Shown here one piece after another: positions 44,005 to 52,552 of a stretch of DNA of 64,000 nt; positions within the stretch are counted from its first letter, which is position 1; the number at the start of each line of letters is the position of its first letter. This stretch comes from CANKJK01 sp964400405. GTDB taxonomy: Bacteria; Acidobacteriota; Vicinamibacteria; Vicinamibacterales; UBA2999. The position numbers and the translations under genes were made by a program. The stretch is taken from assembly GCA_964400405.1 (NCBI GenBank), contig CAYNUO010000006.1:1-64000 (forward strand). The letters are read 5' to 3'. Under the pieces are notes generated by a model. It was not told the DNA's origin. It made no database searches and saw only the letters and a program-made list of their open reading frames with translations.

Positions 44005-46359
44005 CTAGAAAGAGACCTGCAGCGATGCCCTGGCCGAACGCGGGATGGCCGCATGGAAGTGGATGTCGGCAACGGGCGCCGGCTCGTCCCTGAGCTGCGA
44101 TTCAAAGAAGTAGTCGATGTCGGAGACCCGCTGATCGAGCAGGTTGAACCCGGTGACGAAGATGCGCACCTGCTCCGAGAATTTGTAACCGATCTCCCCG
44201 TTGATGATGGTCGTGGCCCTCGACCGGATACTCCCATCCTCGATGAGTGGACGGGGACCGAAGTGGCGGACGCGCAGGCTGCCGAAGGCGCCGGTGGCAT
44301 GGCCGGCCGGCGGCATCACGGCGACGCCCGCGGCGAGGACGCGGTTCAGCGCCCCCGGGATCAACGATGCGTCCGCAAGGACACCCGTGTAGCGGGCACG
44401 CGAGAAGGAGATGTCCGCGTCCAGCGAGACCCAGGGACTGGGATACAGGTAGCTGGTCAGCTCCAGACCGGTCCGCCGGCTGGAGGGCCCGGCCTCGGTG
44501 CTGCCGGAGTCACCCACGTACACGAGTTCCGAATCGAAACCGAGGTACCAGAGCGTGGCCGTGAGCTGGGCGCGCTTCAGGGCCACGGTGCGGATGCCGA
44601 CCTCGGCGCCGCGCGCCTGGGCGAACGGCTGCGACGGCGTGGCCGGGTCACCCGTGAAGGGGTCGGACTTCAGCATGATGCCGAGCCCGGAGTTGGAGTG
44701 ATAGCCCGTGCCGGCATTCGCATAGATCTCCGTGCCGTTCCACGGACCGAAGGCCGCCGAGACCTTCGGGTTGACGATGGCGGCGGCGGTCTTCCCGGAA
44801 TTGACGGGGTTGTTGCTGTCGACGGCCCAGCGGTACACGCTGCCACGCAGGCCAAACGTGGTCCTGACGCGCCGGCTCCATTCCACCTCCGATTCACCGA
44901 ACAGGCCCACCGCGGTCTGGTTGGCCTGGTCCGCGCGCACGGTCGCGCGGCGGACGGTGGCGGTCGTCAGGTAGAGTCCGAGCGGTCCCCCGACTGCGTC
45001 GTTGCGGATGTCCACGCCAACCAGGCTCTCCGTGTGCCGGCCGCCGATGCGCTGCTGATGCCGGTGCGTCACCTTGCCGCCCAGGGTCCAGCGCTCCTCG
45101 AACTGCTCGAACTGGTCGCCGTGATCACGATCCCGCAGGAAATACGTGAAGTTGTGGAACAGCTGCACGCCGTACCGCTGCGCGTAGGCGGTCACGCGCG
45201 TCGAGTCGTTTGTGGAGGAGTGCTGCCAGTCCACGACACCCGCGTACCGGAACGTCTCGCCGCCGTCTGTCTCCTCGATGAAGCCGAAGCGGCTGATGAG
45301 CCCGGCGTCGACGGCGCGCCGCGGAATCTGGTCCGTCGAGTGCCAGTGATTCGCGTAGCCGAGAAAGGTGATCGACAGGCCCGTCCGTGCGTCTCCCTGG
45401 CTGTACCGCACGAGCGTGTTGAACTTGTCCTTGTTGTTCGGGCTGACCCACGGACCGCTGTCGCGTTCCCACTCAAGAGCGCCGAGGAGGTGACCGGAGC
45501 CCAACTTCGGAGACGCCGCTGCCAGCACGCGCCCGTACCCGAAGGAGCCGCCGGTCGTGCTCACCAGGGGGCGGTCGAGCACGTTGAAATAGTTGATGTT
45601 GGCTGACCCGGCCGACGAGAAGTCGCCGTTCTCCGCATAGTACGGCCCCTTCCGGAACTGCACGCCGCTGACCAGTTCCGGGATCAGGAAGTTCGCGTCG
45701 GCGTAGCCCTGCGCGTGCGCGTGCGTCGGCATGTTCACAGGGATGCCGGCGATCGTCTGGCCGAAGTCGAACCCGTGATCCAGGTTGAAGCCCCGCAGAT
45801 AGTACTGGTTGGCTTTGCCTTCGCCACTGTGCTGGCTGATGACCAGGCCCGGCACGGTCTCGAGGATCTCGGCCGCACGGTTTGCAGGGCGCACGGCCAG
45901 CTGCGCGGCCGTGATCGCGCCCTCGCTGCCGGCCGAGGCCACGCCCACGATGTTCTCCGCGGGCCGCTCGATTTCGGCCAGGTTGCGGAACGTCCGGGGC
46001 GCCGTGATGACGATGTCGGCGCTGGCCGCGACGAACAGCGTGGCGTCCACCGTGGCCGCACCCGATCCCACGACGACCGCACGCCGCACCGAACTGAAGT
46101 TGATCAGCCGGAACGCCACGTCGGCCGGCCCGGCGGGGACGTTCTCGAACAGATACTGGCCGCTCATGTTCGACACGGTCTCCCGCGAGGCGCCGCCCGG
46201 CGGGGACTCGAGTGTGATGCTGACGCCGGGGAGGACGGCACCCGTCTGGTCCATGACGGTGCCGGAGACGCGGCCTCCGGGCTGGGCGGCAGCGGGGATC
46301 GGCATCAGAACGACGGTTGGTACGCCGAGGAGCAGGATGAGAACGAAGCGGTTGAGCAT
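44005..46359 (-). CDS. TonB-dependent receptor with carboxypeptidase-regulatory-like domain
   Basis: About 784 residues from ATG 46359; further upstream the frame is open only inside other genes. The signal peptide ends near IPAAA-Q (residue 26). Residues 30-110 form a carboxypeptidase-regulatory-like domain (VSGTVMDQTGAVLPGVSITL). A plug domain (about 140-245) includes the notable His-containing loop GIPVNMPTHAHAQGY, and a beta-barrel ends in Phe (RASLQVSF). It is smaller than the Oar-like receptor at 30771. A histidine-rich plug loop suggests a metal or metal complex as cargo, which is a guess. It is followed by the small secreted protein and cytochrome genes. Confidence 0.92.
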   Translation of the reverse strand: MLNRFVLILLLGVPTVVLMPIPAAAQPGGRVSGTVMDQTGAVLPGVSITLESPPGGASRETVSNMSGQYLFENVPAGPADVAFRLINFSSVRRAVVVGSGAATVDATLFVAASADIVITAPRTFRNLAEIERPAENIVGVASAGSEGAITAAQLAVRPANRAAEILETVPGLVISQHSGEGKANQYYLRGFNLDHGFDFGQTIAGIPVNMPTHAHAQGYADANFLIPELVSGVQFRKGPYYAENGDFSSAGSANINYFNVLDRPLVSTTGGSFGYGRVLAAASPKLGSGHLLGALEWERDSGPWVSPNNKDKFNTLVRYSQGDARTGLSITFLGYANHWHSTDQIPRRAVDAGLISRFGFIEETDGGETFRYAGVVDWQHSSTNDSTRVTAYAQRYGVQLFHNFTYFLRDRDHGDQFEQFEERWTLGGKVTHRHQQRIGGRHTESLVGVDIRNDAVGGPLGLYLTTATVRRATVRADQANQTAVGLFGESEVEWSRRVRTTFGLRGSVYRWAVDSNNPVNSGKTAAAIVNPKVSAAFGPWNGTEIYANAGTGYHSNSGLGIMLKSDPFTGDPATPSQPFAQARGAEVGIRTVALKRAQLTATLWYLGFDSELVYVGDSGSTEAGPSSRRTGLELTSYLYPSPWVSLDADISFSRARYTGVLADASLIPGALNRVLAAGVAVMPPAGHATGAFGSLRVRHFGPRPLIEDGSIRSRATTIINGEIGYKFSEQVRIFVTGFNLLDQRVSDIDYFFESQLRDEPAPVADIHFHAAIPRSARASLQVSF

Positions 46360-46370
46360 GGAGTATCGAG

Positions 46371-46721
46371 TCAGCTGTCGGAACGACGCGAAGGTGCGTG
46401 TGCGCGCGTCCGTGCGCGCCAGCGCACCTCCTCGAACTGGCGGACGCGGGTCATCGTGACCTCGAGGCCTTCGGCACGAAGCAGGTCCCGCTTGAGCTGC
46501 AGAAAGCTGCCGTACCCGCCAAGCGCGCCGCCAGCCGCGATGACGCGGTGGCAGGGCACGCCGGGGTCGCGGCACTCGCGCATGACGGTGCCGACGGCCC
46601 GGTGCGCGAGCGGGGATCCCGCCTGTGCCGCGATGTCGCCGTAGGTCGCCACGCGCCCGGGCGGGATCCGCCGCACGGCGGCCAGCACCCTGGCCGCGAA
46701 CGTGCCGCCAGCCCGGCTCAC
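46371..46721 (-). CDS. Single-domain O6-alkylguanine-DNA alkyltransferase (MGMT)
   Basis: About 116 residues from GTG 46721, which overlaps the stop of the beta-barrel gene (GTGA). The DNA-binding helix and arginine finger region (YGDIAAQAG, HRAVGTVMRE) lead to the active-site PCHRVIAAGG with its acceptor Cys. The conserved N-terminal domain of Ada/Ogt is missing, so the size resembles alkyltransferase-like proteins. Those carry Trp or Ala in place of the Cys, however, so this one should be able to transfer alkyl groups. The C-terminus has an Arg-rich tail. Confidence 0.82.
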   Translation of the reverse strand: MSRAGGTFAARVLAAVRRIPPGRVATYGDIAAQAGSPLAHRAVGTVMRECRDPGVPCHRVIAAGGALGGYGSFLQLKRDLLRAEGLEVTMTRVRQFEEVRWRARTRAHAPSRRSDS

Positions 46722-47401
46722 CACGCGCCCACCACGAACCGGATGCGGACGCTGACCCCGCCGAGGCTCGTGTCCTGCAGCGCGCTCGCGATGCCGCTGC
46801 CCGCGAGGCCGTCGCTGACCTGGCTCCACTCCACTTCGCCGCCGACGCCGGCGCGCCGCCACAGGCGGACGTCCGCTCCGCCCACGACGTGAAAGCCCGG
46901 CGTGATCCGTTCAGCCGTCTCGTCCGCGCTTGAGAACCCGGACGTCTCGCTCGCGCGATACCACCCGGCACCCGCGCCGAGGTAGGGCACGGTACGGGCC
47001 CCCCGGCGCGCCACGCGGACCCCGCCGGTGACCTGCATCGGAATCACCGTGAGCGTGTCGGTGATGCCGAGCGGAAAGCGCTGGCCGTTGAAGACGAACG
47101 CACGCTCGCCGGTCATCTGCAGCCGGCTGACACGGACGTCGGCGAAAAGGCCCTTCGGCAGGGAGACGAAGAGCCCCCCGCCGAACCGTGCGGCGGTATT
47201 GCGGTCGAACACGGCGTGGAAGGCTTCGAGCGCGTGAAACGTCTCGACGCCGGCGTCCGCGAACGCGCGCACCGAGACAGGCGCTTCTGCGCGGACTGGC
47301 GTCCGTGGGGCCGGAGGTGTCTGCGCCAGGGCCGGTGCCGCGATCAGTGTCAGCGCCGCGCCCAGGGTCAGCGCCGGGACCGCCAGCCGCGTCCGGATCA
47401 T
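46718..47401 (-). CDS. Outer-membrane beta-barrel protein
   Basis: 227 residues with a clear signal peptide (ending APALA-Q). The mature part alternates hydrophobic and polar residues through about eight strands and ends in FVVGAW, an aromatic C-terminus expected for insertion by the BAM machinery. It resembles small OmpA/OmpW-type barrels; the precise family is uncertain. The ATG overlaps the stop of the subtilase gene (ATGA). Confidence 0.75.
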   Translation of the reverse strand: MIRTRLAVPALTLGAALTLIAAPALAQTPPAPRTPVRAEAPVSVRAFADAGVETFHALEAFHAVFDRNTAARFGGGLFVSLPKGLFADVRVSRLQMTGERAFVFNGQRFPLGITDTLTVIPMQVTGGVRVARRGARTVPYLGAGAGWYRASETSGFSSADETAERITPGFHVVGGADVRLWRRAGVGGEVEWSQVSDGLAGSGIASALQDTSLGGVSVRIRFVVGAW

Positions 47402-48909
47402 TTCAGGAGTCCCATGCCGCGCAACGCCGCGCGCGGATTGATCAGGCCGAAGCCGAACTCATCGTCGCGGCCGGGAGCCCCGAGGTCCGTCGCCGTCGCT
47501 TCCATCAACGCTTCGATGGCCGCCGGCGACGTGACGCCCTGCTGCATGAGCAGCGCGGCGAAGCCGGCGACATGCGGGGCGGCCATGGAACTCCCTTCGT
47601 AGAACTCGTAGGCGAACACGTCGAAGCGGGGCGGGCCGAACCGCGAGACGAAGAAGCGGTCGACGAAGTCGATGTCGAAGGTCTGCTGCAGGATGCCGCC
47701 GGTCGGACCGTCGCGGCCGGTGTCTCCGCCCGGCGCCGCCAGCTCCACGTAGGGGCCGGTGCTCGAATAGCCTGCGCGCCGGTTGGTGCGTCCGGTCGCG
47801 GCCACGGACACCATCCCCTGAATCTCGCGGGCGAAGTCGGCGAAGGGGTTGGCCGGATTGCCGATGTCGAATTCGTTGCCGGCCGCGACGACCACGAAGA
47901 CGCCGCGGCGGACCGCATACTCGATCGCGCTCCTGACGGCGGGCGCAGGCCACCGCTCGTCGCGTCCCAGGCTGAGGTTCAGGATGTTCGCGCCGTTGTC
48001 GACGGCGTAGCGGATGCCGCGCGCGATGACGTCGTCGGTCGCGAAGTAGGGGCTGTTGAAGATGGCGTCCCAGTCCCCGTCGACCACCTTGACCGGCATC
48101 AGCCGCACGTTGAAGGCCATGCCGGCGACGCCGGCGCCGTTGTTCGTGACCTGGCCGATCGTGCCCGCGATGTGCGTGCCATGGCCATCCATGTCGAGCG
48201 GCGTGCTCGTGTCCCAGATGAAGTCGCGCGGCGCCACGAATCGCTCCGGACCGCCCAGTTCAGGCGCCGCGGCGAACGGGATCGTCACCGGGCCCAGTGC
48301 AGGAAAGGGACGCAGCGCGCGCCCGGTGTAGCGGACGGTGGCATCCCGATACGCCATCCCGGAGTCGAGCACGGCGACGACGATCTGCGAGGACGCGCCG
48401 CGGTTGATGTCCCACGCGCGCTCCATGTCGATCGCCCGGAAGTTCCACTGTCGCGAGTAGAGCGGGTCGTTCGGAACGAACTGCGGGTGGATCCGGTAGC
48501 GCGGCTGTGCCCACTCCACATCCGGCCGTGCGGCAAGCGCCGCCGCGGTGACTTCCGGGTCCGAACCCGGCGGCAACTGCACGAGCTCGAAGTCCGACCA
48601 GGCCGGTCGCGGTGTGCGCGTGCCGCGGACGGCGGACAGCGTGCGGAGCCGCGTGTCCGTGGGCGCGTCCTCCCGGAAGCGCACGATCACGCTCAGCGCG
48701 ACCGGGCCCGTATCGGGTGCGTCGGGGCGGGTGACCGCCCGTCCCGTCCGTCCCGGTCCACGCCGTGCCTCCCACTCGCGGAGGCCGCGATCGATCGCGG
48801 GGAGCCCCGGCGTGTCGAAGAACAGCGGCGCCGACGGCTCCTGACCGGTCAGCATGACCGCGGTGAGGCCGCCAGCAGCGACGGCCGTCAGGGCCCAGCG
48901 CGGAAGCAT
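47398..48909 (-). CDS. Subtilisin-family (S8) serine protease, secreted
   Basis: About 503 residues from ATG 48909; the open frame further upstream overlaps the HD-GYP gene. A signal peptide (WALTAVAAGGLTAVMLTG) and a propeptide of about 120 residues (I9-like, VIVRFREDAPTDTRL) precede the catalytic domain. Its triad is D182 (VAVLDSG), H243 (DGHGTHIAGT) and S441 (EGSSMAAPHVAG), with the oxyanion Asn in AAGNEFD. The region ends with FGFGLINPRAAL. It should degrade proteins outside the cytoplasm. It is coupled to the following beta-barrel gene by a 4-base overlap. Confidence 0.95.
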   Translation of the reverse strand: MLPRWALTAVAAGGLTAVMLTGQEPSAPLFFDTPGLPAIDRGLREWEARRGPGRTGRAVTRPDAPDTGPVALSVIVRFREDAPTDTRLRTLSAVRGTRTPRPAWSDFELVQLPPGSDPEVTAAALAARPDVEWAQPRYRIHPQFVPNDPLYSRQWNFRAIDMERAWDINRGASSQIVVAVLDSGMAYRDATVRYTGRALRPFPALGPVTIPFAAAPELGGPERFVAPRDFIWDTSTPLDMDGHGTHIAGTIGQVTNNGAGVAGMAFNVRLMPVKVVDGDWDAIFNSPYFATDDVIARGIRYAVDNGANILNLSLGRDERWPAPAVRSAIEYAVRRGVFVVVAAGNEFDIGNPANPFADFAREIQGMVSVAATGRTNRRAGYSSTGPYVELAAPGGDTGRDGPTGGILQQTFDIDFVDRFFVSRFGPPRFDVFAYEFYEGSSMAAPHVAGFAALLMQQGVTSPAAIEALMEATATDLGAPGRDDEFGFGLINPRAALRGMGLLK

Positions 48910-48964
48910 TGGTGCCCAGTATCCCAGATGCGTGCCAACGGAGGGCGGCCGTGGACGGGACCGA

Positions 48965-50320
48965 TCATGCCAGGACCGTGAGCGGGTCGATGTCGAGGCT
49001 GTCCGGATCGATGGACTCGACCACGGCGCGCGGATGCTCGCCGCGCGAGTCGCGTTCCCACGTGTTGACGAGCAGGGGCGTTTCCAGCCGTTCACCCCGC
49101 GCATCGACGAGGATCTTCACCTGCGGCCGGAACGGGTCGTCCGGATGTTCCGCGCTGACGACGCCGACTTCGTTCGTGTTCAGCGAGACCAGCGTGCCGA
49201 CGGGGAAGAGACCGACGAGCGTGACGAACCGGCGCAGCAGGATCTGGTTGAAGGCTGGGTCGCCCTGCTTGCCCATGATCGCCCGGATGCGGACGCTCGC
49301 CATGCCCTCCCGATACGGCCGATTGCTGCGCAGCGCATCGAAGACGTCGGCGATGCTGACGATCATCGTGCACAGGTTCAGGTCGCGGTGGCCGATGTTT
49401 TCCGGATACCCCGAGAGGTCCTGCTTCAGATGGTGCTCGAAGGCGACGATCGGCGCCAGCGCGGGCATCTCGGGGGTGCGACGGAGGATGTGCGCGCCGT
49501 CCACGACGTGACGCTGCATGATCCGGAACTCCTCGCCTTCGAGCTTGCCCGGCTTGTTCAGGATCTCGAGCGGCGTGTGGACCTTCCCGATGTCGTGCAT
49601 CAGCGCCGCGAACCCGAACTCGCGAAGCAGCGGACCCTCGATGCCGAGCGCGCGCGCCTGCGCCATCGAGAGCGCGGCCACGTTCACCATGTGCGTGAAC
49701 GTGTAGTTGTCGTACTTCTTCAGGGCCGTCAGCGCCATCAGCGACGTGCGGTCCTGGTTCACGATGTTCGCGAGGCTGTCGATGATCTGCCGCGCCATGC
49801 CCGGGTCCGGTGCGTCGCCGGCCTGCGCCTGCTGCCACAGCGTTTCCGCCGATGACACGGCCGTGCCGTAGATCCGGCGAGCCGCCTCGATGCCGGCGCT
49901 GTCTTCCGCGGCGTCCGGTATCGCGAGACGCCCGACCGTGATGCGGCGGACGCCGAGCTTCGCCAGCCGTTCATCGACGCTCGTGGCGGCGCCGCGCCGG
50001 GCGAGTTCGGCGACCAGCGCCTGGACGTCCTCCGCGGTGGCACCCCGGTGCACGGTCACCTTGTCGATCTCCCGGTCCCGCAGCGAACGCACGAACCCGA
50101 CGAGCGACGCGGAGCCCTTGCCGAGCCGACGGTCGTCGACGACGACGTCGTCACCCAGGCAGCCGATGACCACCTGCGGCTGGACCGAGAGCCACTCCTG
50201 ACTGAGGGCCGCGAAGGCGGCCACGGCGTTCCGCCGGATGGGGTGGGAGACGGCGTAGAGATCCGCGGCGCGCACGGCGGCGGCGAGCTGGCGCACGAGG
50301 TCGAGCGGGTTTCTCGTCAC
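48965..50320 (-). CDS. HD-GYP domain phosphodiesterase-like protein with N-terminal LYxxxHP module
   Basis: 451 residues. Residues 8-107 form a module with LYAVSHP at 21-27. The HD-GYP domain (about 190-400) has H210 (FTHMVNVAAL), HDIGK at 242-246, HH at 296-297 and GYP at 304-306 in HHLKQDLSGYPE, with D325 in SIADVFDAL. These are the metal ligands and signature of cyclic-di-GMP phosphodiesterases. The usual D-G-x-GYP is D-L-S-GYP here. The gene start overlaps the stop of the HEAT-repeat gene by 4 bases, and that protein has the same N-terminal module. Probably cytoplasmic. Confidence 0.88.
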   Translation of the reverse strand: MTRNPLDLVRQLAAAVRAADLYAVSHPIRRNAVAAFAALSQEWLSVQPQVVIGCLGDDVVVDDRRLGKGSASLVGFVRSLRDREIDKVTVHRGATAEDVQALVAELARRGAATSVDERLAKLGVRRITVGRLAIPDAAEDSAGIEAARRIYGTAVSSAETLWQQAQAGDAPDPGMARQIIDSLANIVNQDRTSLMALTALKKYDNYTFTHMVNVAALSMAQARALGIEGPLLREFGFAALMHDIGKVHTPLEILNKPGKLEGEEFRIMQRHVVDGAHILRRTPEMPALAPIVAFEHHLKQDLSGYPENIGHRDLNLCTMIVSIADVFDALRSNRPYREGMASVRIRAIMGKQGDPAFNQILLRRFVTLVGLFPVGTLVSLNTNEVGVVSAEHPDDPFRPQVKILVDARGERLETPLLVNTWERDSRGEHPRAVVESIDPDSLDIDPLTVLA

Positions 50321-52512
50321 GGCCGCACCTCGGCGAGCTTGCGGACGAGACGGTCCGCCTTCGCGGCCTGTGACAGGCCCTCCAGCGCCTCCGGCGTGCC
50401 GATCGCCCGGAGCGCGTGAATCGCGCCGGTCTTCAGCGCGCGCTGGCGTGCGCGGGCAAACCGCTTTCGCCGGACGAGCGTCGCGGCCAGAGCCGGCACG
50501 GCCCGGTCGTCCTTCAGGCGCCCGAGTGCCTTCATCAGGGCCAGGACCACCGGGTGCGCAGCGCCGAACGGGTCGGCGCCCTCGAGCATGCGGCAGAGGA
50601 GCGGGACGGCGCGGCGGTCTCCCGCGCTGACGACGGCATCCAGCATGGCGGCGCGGTTCTCGTCGGTGGCCTGCTCGAGTGCCTGCTGCAGCGCCTGGCC
50701 CGCGGCCGCGTCATCAATCCCGGCCAGCGCGGCGATGGCGGCTCGGGTGACACGCGTGTCGCCGCGCCGCATCAGGGCCTGTAGCGGGGCGACGGCCGTG
50801 GCGTGGTGCGTCCGGCCGAGCAGGACCGCCGCGCTCCACTGTGCCCGCCAGCCGGCGGCGTCGGCCAGGGCGGCGAGCGGCGCGATGGCCGCCTCGCCGA
50901 AGCCGCTGACGATTGCCGCCGCGCGCGTCCACGCGCTTCCGTCGGCATCGCCGGAGAGCGCCGGCGCGAGGGCGCTGGCTGAGCGGGGGCCGAGCACGCC
51001 GCAGCAGCGGGCGAATGCCTCGGCCGAGCGCTCGTCCAGTTCGCCGAGCACGGAGGCGGCCGAAGCCAGCGCGGCGGACTGCGCCAGGTCCGTCAGCGAG
51101 GCCCGGCAGGCCGCCTGCGTGACGGCGCCCGGCCTGGCGGCGGACGCGGCCAGCACCGACGCGACCTGACAGGCATCGTCGAACGCGCCGCACATGAGCA
51201 CGTCTTCCCCGAGCGCGGCCAGGTCGCGGGCAATCTCCACGGCCCGCTCCGGCGAGTCCTCGATGGTGAGCAGATCCGTCAGCATCTGCACGGAGAGGCG
51301 CCGCACGTGGTCCTGGTCGATCGAGTCCATCCACGCCGGCAGCTCGGCCGGGAGGCTCCGGGCGGCCATCTCCCGGGCGCGGGCGTCAGCTCCGGCGAGC
51401 GTGGCCTGGTAGGACTCGGAGACGTACGGCCGTTCGTCGTAGCCGAGCAGCAGCGCTTCCATCGACGCCCACGCCACGCCGAACTGCCCGCCCTTGCCGA
51501 AGTCGGTGTCCGTCAGAAACGACCGCGTCATCGTCAGTACCCGCTGCCGGCGTTCGACGTCCGGCGCGATGGTGCCGAAGATCTGGGCGAGGCGCGCCGT
51601 GGCCCGTCCGTCGCGCGACAGCGCGCTGGCGAGCAGCTGGGCGACCTGCTGGTCGTCGAAGGCGGCGGCCAGTCTGGCGACGAGCGGCTCGGCGTGCTCC
51701 GCGTCGTCGATCTGCATCATCTGCAGCACGACGTGGGGGTTCAGCGTCGAGGCGGCCGCGGCCACATTCCGCAGGACGGCCGGCACGCGGCCGGGCTCGA
51801 CCACCTGGACCAGCGACGTCAGATGGCGGAAGACCGCCAGCACCGTGGCGGCCTGCGTGGTGATGAGCGGGGACCCGTCGGCCGCACACCGGGGCGCCGC
51901 CACGTCGCCCGCGAGGAGGCCGATGTCGGCCGAACTGGCGGAGATCTCCAGCAGCCGCTGCTGCTGTGCTTCATCGAAGAGGCCGTTGCCGGTCGCCATC
52001 GCGGCGACGATCGACCGCCAGGCGTCGTCCCGCGGGCCGTCCGCGTTCGCGCCCTCGCGGTCCTTCAGCAGCGCCGCGTAGTCGATGGCCTCGATGACCA
52101 CGGCCGGGTGTCCGGCCGCGGCCCACGCCACAGCCGGCCCGCCCCCGCTGCGGACCTCCTCGGCCGGCCGGCTGAGCAGCGCCAGCAGCTCGTGCAGCGC
52201 CGGGAGCGGCGCGGCGTCGAGGAACGCAATCTGCTGCACGTCCCGCGCATAGAGCAGGCGTGCCGCCTCGACGACGGGCTGCTCGTCGGGCAGCGCCACG
52301 CCGGCGACGGCCAGGATCTGCGGTGTGACGGTGAACGCGATGGCGGCGGTGGGGGCGGCGGGGAGGGCGCCGGCCAGCCGTTCGATGGCCGCGGCACAGG
52401 CCGGGTGTTCGGGCGGATAGAGCCCCCAGGTGCGCGCAGCCGCGACCAGCGCCCGGCTCAGCGTGACCGACTGCCGGACAAGCTCGGGCGCAAGAACCGG
52501 GGCTTGAGCCAA
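50317..52512 (-). CDS. HEAT-repeat protein with N-terminal LYxxxHP module
   Basis: About 731 residues if translation begins at TTG 52512; no ATG or GTG lies close by and further upstream would run into the divergent gene. Residues 18-120 resemble the N-terminus of the adjacent HD-GYP protein (LYPPEHP at 31-37). The rest is a helical alpha-solenoid; clear HEAT-type repeats occur in the last 250 residues, for example VAPLQALMRRGDTRVTRAAI and AVPLLCRMLEGADPF. It has no signal peptide, so it is likely a cytoplasmic scaffold. Translation of the HD-GYP gene is probably coupled to it (ATGA overlap). Confidence 0.8.
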   Translation of the reverse strand: MAQAPVLAPELVRQSVTLSRALVAAARTWGLYPPEHPACAAAIERLAGALPAAPTAAIAFTVTPQILAVAGVALPDEQPVVEAARLLYARDVQQIAFLDAAPLPALHELLALLSRPAEEVRSGGGPAVAWAAAGHPAVVIEAIDYAALLKDREGANADGPRDDAWRSIVAAMATGNGLFDEAQQQRLLEISASSADIGLLAGDVAAPRCAADGSPLITTQAATVLAVFRHLTSLVQVVEPGRVPAVLRNVAAAASTLNPHVVLQMMQIDDAEHAEPLVARLAAAFDDQQVAQLLASALSRDGRATARLAQIFGTIAPDVERRQRVLTMTRSFLTDTDFGKGGQFGVAWASMEALLLGYDERPYVSESYQATLAGADARAREMAARSLPAELPAWMDSIDQDHVRRLSVQMLTDLLTIEDSPERAVEIARDLAALGEDVLMCGAFDDACQVASVLAASAARPGAVTQAACRASLTDLAQSAALASAASVLGELDERSAEAFARCCGVLGPRSASALAPALSGDADGSAWTRAAAIVSGFGEAAIAPLAALADAAGWRAQWSAAVLLGRTHHATAVAPLQALMRRGDTRVTRAAIAALAGIDDAAAGQALQQALEQATDENRAAMLDAVVSAGDRRAVPLLCRMLEGADPFGAAHPVVLALMKALGRLKDDRAVPALAATLVRRKRFARARQRALKTGAIHALRAIGTPEALEGLSQAAKADRLVRKLAEVRP

Positions 52513-52521
52513 CGGTGTGAT

Positions 52522-52527
52522 TATACT
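52522..52527 (+). promoter_or_regulatory. Candidate -10 element for the nucleoside-salvage operon
   Basis: TATACT, preceded by TG four bases upstream, in the 40-base gap between divergent genes. A start near 52534 would give a leader of about 20 bases before the ATG at 52553. No acceptable -35. Confidence 0.3.
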
Positions 52528-52552
52528 GACCGCTCTTGTCGCCCAAGGCCCC

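Noticed and set aside
46360..46971. Longer N-terminus for the TonB receptor at 44005
   Set aside because: The upstream in-frame sequence overlaps MGMT and the beta-barrel gene; the Met at 46359 begins a clear signal peptide.
49000..49105. Longer N-terminus for the subtilase reaching into the HD-GYP gene
   Set aside because: The extension is Arg/Ser-rich shadow sequence, while the Met at 48909 begins a proper signal peptide.
52504..52527. Full sigma-70 promoter with TTGAGC as -35
   Set aside because: Only 12 bases separate it from TATACT, too short; only the -10 was kept as a weak candidate.
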